IMG/VR virus record: IMGVR_UViG_3300044527_000754
Coordinates: 1-38,800 of that record
From: a virus
Strand: one strand, 5' to 3'
DNA length: 38,800 nt
Below the pieces are notes generated by a model, which was not told where the DNA came from, made no database searches, and saw nothing but the letters and a program-made list of their open reading frames with translations. This document shows, in pieces, positions 36,578-38,800 of this stretch (position 1 is the first letter of the stretch; each line of letters begins with the position of its first letter). The translations under genes and the position numbers were made by a program.

Positions 36578-38436
36578 TCGCGAGTGATGGAGCGCAACGG
36601 ATCGCGGCGGCGTTTGAGCCGCTGGCGCGGACGGCTGGCGTGGAGGTGCCGGAGGGTGCGGCGCGGCTGGCCTTCTCGCTGTATGTGGGCAAGGAGAAGT
36701 CGAGACCGGTGCCGCAGAAGCTGGTGCTGCGGGTGATCGAGGTGCTGCGTGGGCGTGATTTGATCTTCCGCAGTGGTGGCGAGGTGGTGACGTGGAGTGA
36801 GAGCGAAAGAGCGTTTCAGGTGATGAAGCCGCTGGCGTTTTGCACCTGGCTGCCATCGAGCCAAGGAGGGCAGGTGGTGCTGCATGCGGGGACGAAGAAG
36901 GAGACGAATGCGGAGGGTGCGCTGACGGGGAAGGAAATCCTCGTGGAGAGTGATCTGAGCATTCATCAGGCGTCGATCATTTTGGCGAGCGAGGACTTTA
37001 AGCGGAGCCTGCCAGAGGTGGAGCATGTGGCTCCAGTGTGCCTGCCGACCTTTACCGATGAGCAGGACGAGCGCGGTCTGCCGATGATACGACTATGCCG
37101 CAAAGGCTACGACGCGCACTCGAAGACGTGGACGACGGGCGAGGTGATGTATGACGAGAACATGGAGGTGACGGACGCGGTGATGTGGCTGCACGACCTG
37201 GTGCAGTATTTCGCGTGGCGGCAGAAGGAGCGTGACTTCGCGATCTGGTTGGCGGCCCTGGTGACGATGTTTGGGCGCGGTCTGTTTGGGGGTCGTGCTC
37301 CGGCGTTTTTTGTGAATGCGAACATTCAAGAGAGTGGGAAGACGAATCTGACGTGGCTCATCACTTGGGCGATCCATGGCAGCAGAGCGGTGAAGACGCT
37401 TGAGGACGAGAAAGAGGAGGAGTTGGCGAAGTATCTCGACACGGTGTGTCGAACGCACTCGCCCTACGTGAACTTTGATAACATCGACTGGGGAGGCAAG
37501 CCGATCAAGACGGCCCTGCTCGATACCTTTATCCAAGAGGACGAGCATGAGCTGCGCAAGATGGGCAACAACACGGAACTGGGCCGCTATGTGAACCGCA
37601 CGACGGTGATGGGCAGCGGGAACAACATCACGCTGAGTCGCGACTTGCAGCGTCGTGGTTTGCTGGTTGATTTGTGGAACCCGATGACGGGGACGGATCG
37701 TGTGCTGCCTGCGACGGCGACGCTGATCGACGATGATTTTTTTCGCAACGAGGGTAACCGCAAGATGGTGCTGTCAGCCTGCTGGGCGATGGTGCGTGAG
37801 TGGGACAAGTCTGGGCGACCGCTGAAGCCTGGGCGATTGCTGGGGAGCTTCGAGAGCTGGGCGCGGTTCGCACCGGCGGTGGTGTGGCACACGGGTGGAC
37901 TTTTTAAGCAGCAATGGGACTGCATGATCGCGAGTGGGAATGATGAGATCGGCGACAAGCAGAGCCGGGACTTTGCGCGACTGGCGCAGATCGCGGTCGA
38001 GGAATACACCAAGGACAGCGACGGCAAGCCACGTGATCGCTTTGAGGTGCTGGTGCGGCAATTTGCGGGTATCGCGAGACGGCATGGGCTGGACGCGGTG
38101 ACGGGCTATTTGTGGCCCGAGACGAGCATCGAGGCGGTGCTGGCTTGCAAGGACTTCAAAGCACCGGCGAAGTCGGTGGAAAAGGCAGCGGCGGAGGATG
38201 TCGATGCACTGTGGGCCGAGGACGGTGGGCAGGGCACGGTGGATGCGGCGACGATGGCAGCGGCGGCGGAATTCATGGGGAGCAAGAGCACCGCGAGCTT
38301 TGGCAAGGCGCTCAAGACGCAGATGCACGAGCGGCATTTCAAAGCCAGCGACGGCAGCGTGTGGGCATTCAAGAATCTCGCAGGGTCGAATCCTCGCAGG
38401 CTCCTGGTCGAGAAGGTCCGCGATGCGGAGGGGTGA
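36571..38436 (+). CDS. Replicative helicase/ATPase of phage D5/VirE type
   Basis: A 621-residue ATPase. It has a Walker A-like NANIQESGKT (Lys257, Thr258), a Walker B-like YVNFDNID (Asp303, Asp306), a sensor-type NRTTVMGSGNNI and an arginine pair in SRDLQRRGLLVDLW, in the order of SF3/VirE-like replicative ATPases found after primase domains. The N-terminal 200 or so residues are unrecognised and may be a primase remnant or adaptor. The C-terminus (residues 500-621) is helical and basic. It would unwind the phage origin. Its stop is followed by a hairpin and by the repeat-rich tract at 38600-38785. Confidence 0.78.
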   Translation: MVIASDGAQRIAAAFEPLARTAGVEVPEGAARLAFSLYVGKEKSRPVPQKLVLRVIEVLRGRDLIFRSGGEVVTWSESERAFQVMKPLAFCTWLPSSQGGQVVLHAGTKKETNAEGALTGKEILVESDLSIHQASIILASEDFKRSLPEVEHVAPVCLPTFTDEQDERGLPMIRLCRKGYDAHSKTWTTGEVMYDENMEVTDAVMWLHDLVQYFAWRQKERDFAIWLAALVTMFGRGLFGGRAPAFFVNANIQESGKTNLTWLITWAIHGSRAVKTLEDEKEEELAKYLDTVCRTHSPYVNFDNIDWGGKPIKTALLDTFIQEDEHELRKMGNNTELGRYVNRTTVMGSGNNITLSRDLQRRGLLVDLWNPMTGTDRVLPATATLIDDDFFRNEGNRKMVLSACWAMVREWDKSGRPLKPGRLLGSFESWARFAPAVVWHTGGLFKQQWDCMIASGNDEIGDKQSRDFARLAQIAVEEYTKDSDGKPRDRFEVLVRQFAGIARRHGLDAVTGYLWPETSIEAVLACKDFKAPAKSVEKAAAEDVDALWAEDGGQGTVDAATMAAAAEFMGSKSTASFGKALKTQMHERHFKASDGSVWAFKNLAGSNPRRLLVEKVRDAEG

Positions 38437-38800
38437 GAGGTGAGTGAGCGCGAGCGCCATGATGCGCTCGCGGGGTGCGGGGTGAGCGAGGGGTGAGAGG
38501 TGAGGCAAGAACGCAACGCCGCGAACGTCGCACCATAGCTATCGCTGCGCGTGTGCGGCAGCATCGCCGGAGGCGGAATGCAGACGGCTCGCCGCCGCCT
38601 CCCGACCCTCTTTTTATTCCCACCAATCAAGCCGCGACCCTCTCGACCCTCTCGGCTTTTCAGGCTGTTTTGAACGATGACGGCGGAAGTGGGTGCCATT
38701 TCAAGAGGTTACCCTCTCGAATGCAGCTTTTGAATGGCCACCCTCTCGCGCTGGAACCCTTGATTTTCCAAGGAAGTGAGAGGGTTTTGAGGGTCTATGA
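38437..38800. other. Non-coding tract with 9-mer repeats, candidate origin or packaging site
   Basis: I see no supportable gene in these 364 bases. ACCCTCTCG occurs exactly at 38637, 38646, 38711 and 38740, and a near inverse, TGAGAGGGT, at 38777; a partial ACCCTC lies at 38605. GGGGTGAGAGGTGAG is repeated at 38430 and 38489. AGAGGTTACCCTCT at 38705-38718 is a small inverted repeat. The tract lies between helicase and, on a circular map, the small terminase gene. This suits an origin with iterons or a terminase site. Confidence 0.6.
38449..38472 (+). terminator. Hairpin after the helicase gene
   Basis: CGCGAGCGC (38449-38457) pairs with GCGCTCGCG (38464-38472), 9 bp around CATGAT, 12 bases past the helicase stop. 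No T-run follows, so it may be a weak terminator or an mRNA-end stem. Confidence 0.65.

Noticed and set aside
1-38800. Integrated prophage with host flanks
   Set aside because: No host gene is seen, and the attachment core lies between phage genes instead of at an edge.

Overview
The window reads as one complete, circularly permuted genome of a temperate tailed dsDNA phage with a non-contractile-tail type gene set, rather than a prophage with host flanks. Almost every gene is on the + strand and packed end to end: terminase, portal, protease, coat, tail genes, tape measure, fibre, lysis, then integrase, small regulators, ParB, primase-like protein and helicase. The right-hand end (helicase plus a 364-base non-coding tract) would lead straight back into the terminase operon at the left end. 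A single 3'-tRNA/tmRNA-like attachment core lies at 26274-26296 beside the integrase with phage genes on both sides. That is what an unintegrated attP looks like. The host cannot be read directly. High GC, the near absence of Shine-Dalgarno sites before late genes, period-7 repeats and the style of the ABC-GNAT, PriCT-like and fibre proteins give me a low-confidence impression of a Verrucomicrobiota-type host.

Layout. 1-4817: terminase region, with three enzyme-like genes (ParB/Srx-like, ABC-ATPase fused to a GNAT domain, ASCH) inserted between the candidate small and the large terminase subunits. 4818-6515: a cargo (moron) island of four small genes behind two related leaders. 6588-8590: connector candidate and portal. 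8637-9364: two AT-richer cargo genes around a 25-bp inverted repeat. 9437-13478: ClpP-like maturation protease, P22-type coat, head-tail genes and a decoration candidate. 13611-22646: tail genes, including a Dam-like methylase, a lambda G/GT-like pair with an in-frame GGGAAAC slippery site, and the tape measure. 22689-26211: signal-peptide-bearing fibre, membrane proteins and an N-acetylmuramoyl-L-alanine amidase. 26212-26422: attP with arm-like repeats. 26423-27652: tyrosine integrase. 27800-28310: two divergent ribbon-helix-helix regulators around palindromic operators. 28353-34027: small unknown early genes. 34046-38436: ParB, primase-like protein, helicase. 38437-38800: non-coding tract with a repeated 9-mer, a candidate origin or packaging site.

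Three genome-wide patterns stand out. First, TTGACA followed by C or T occurs exactly 12 bases before the start codon of six late genes that lack a Shine-Dalgarno site. Second, although all genes point the same way, base composition flips from C-rich to G-rich on the + strand at about 26.3 kb and back at about 0.5 kb. Third, heptamer repeats (TTCATCC, AGCATCC, CACCTCT) sit directly before late start codons, and their reverse complements lie inside early genes, so their polarity flips with the skew.

The best candidate for an undescribed system is the ParB-like / ABC-GNAT / ASCH cassette embedded in the terminase operon. My inference is packaging-linked DNA base modification, because Mu Mom is a GNAT-fold DNA-modifying enzyme and ASCH is a PUA-like fold. 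This is untested.
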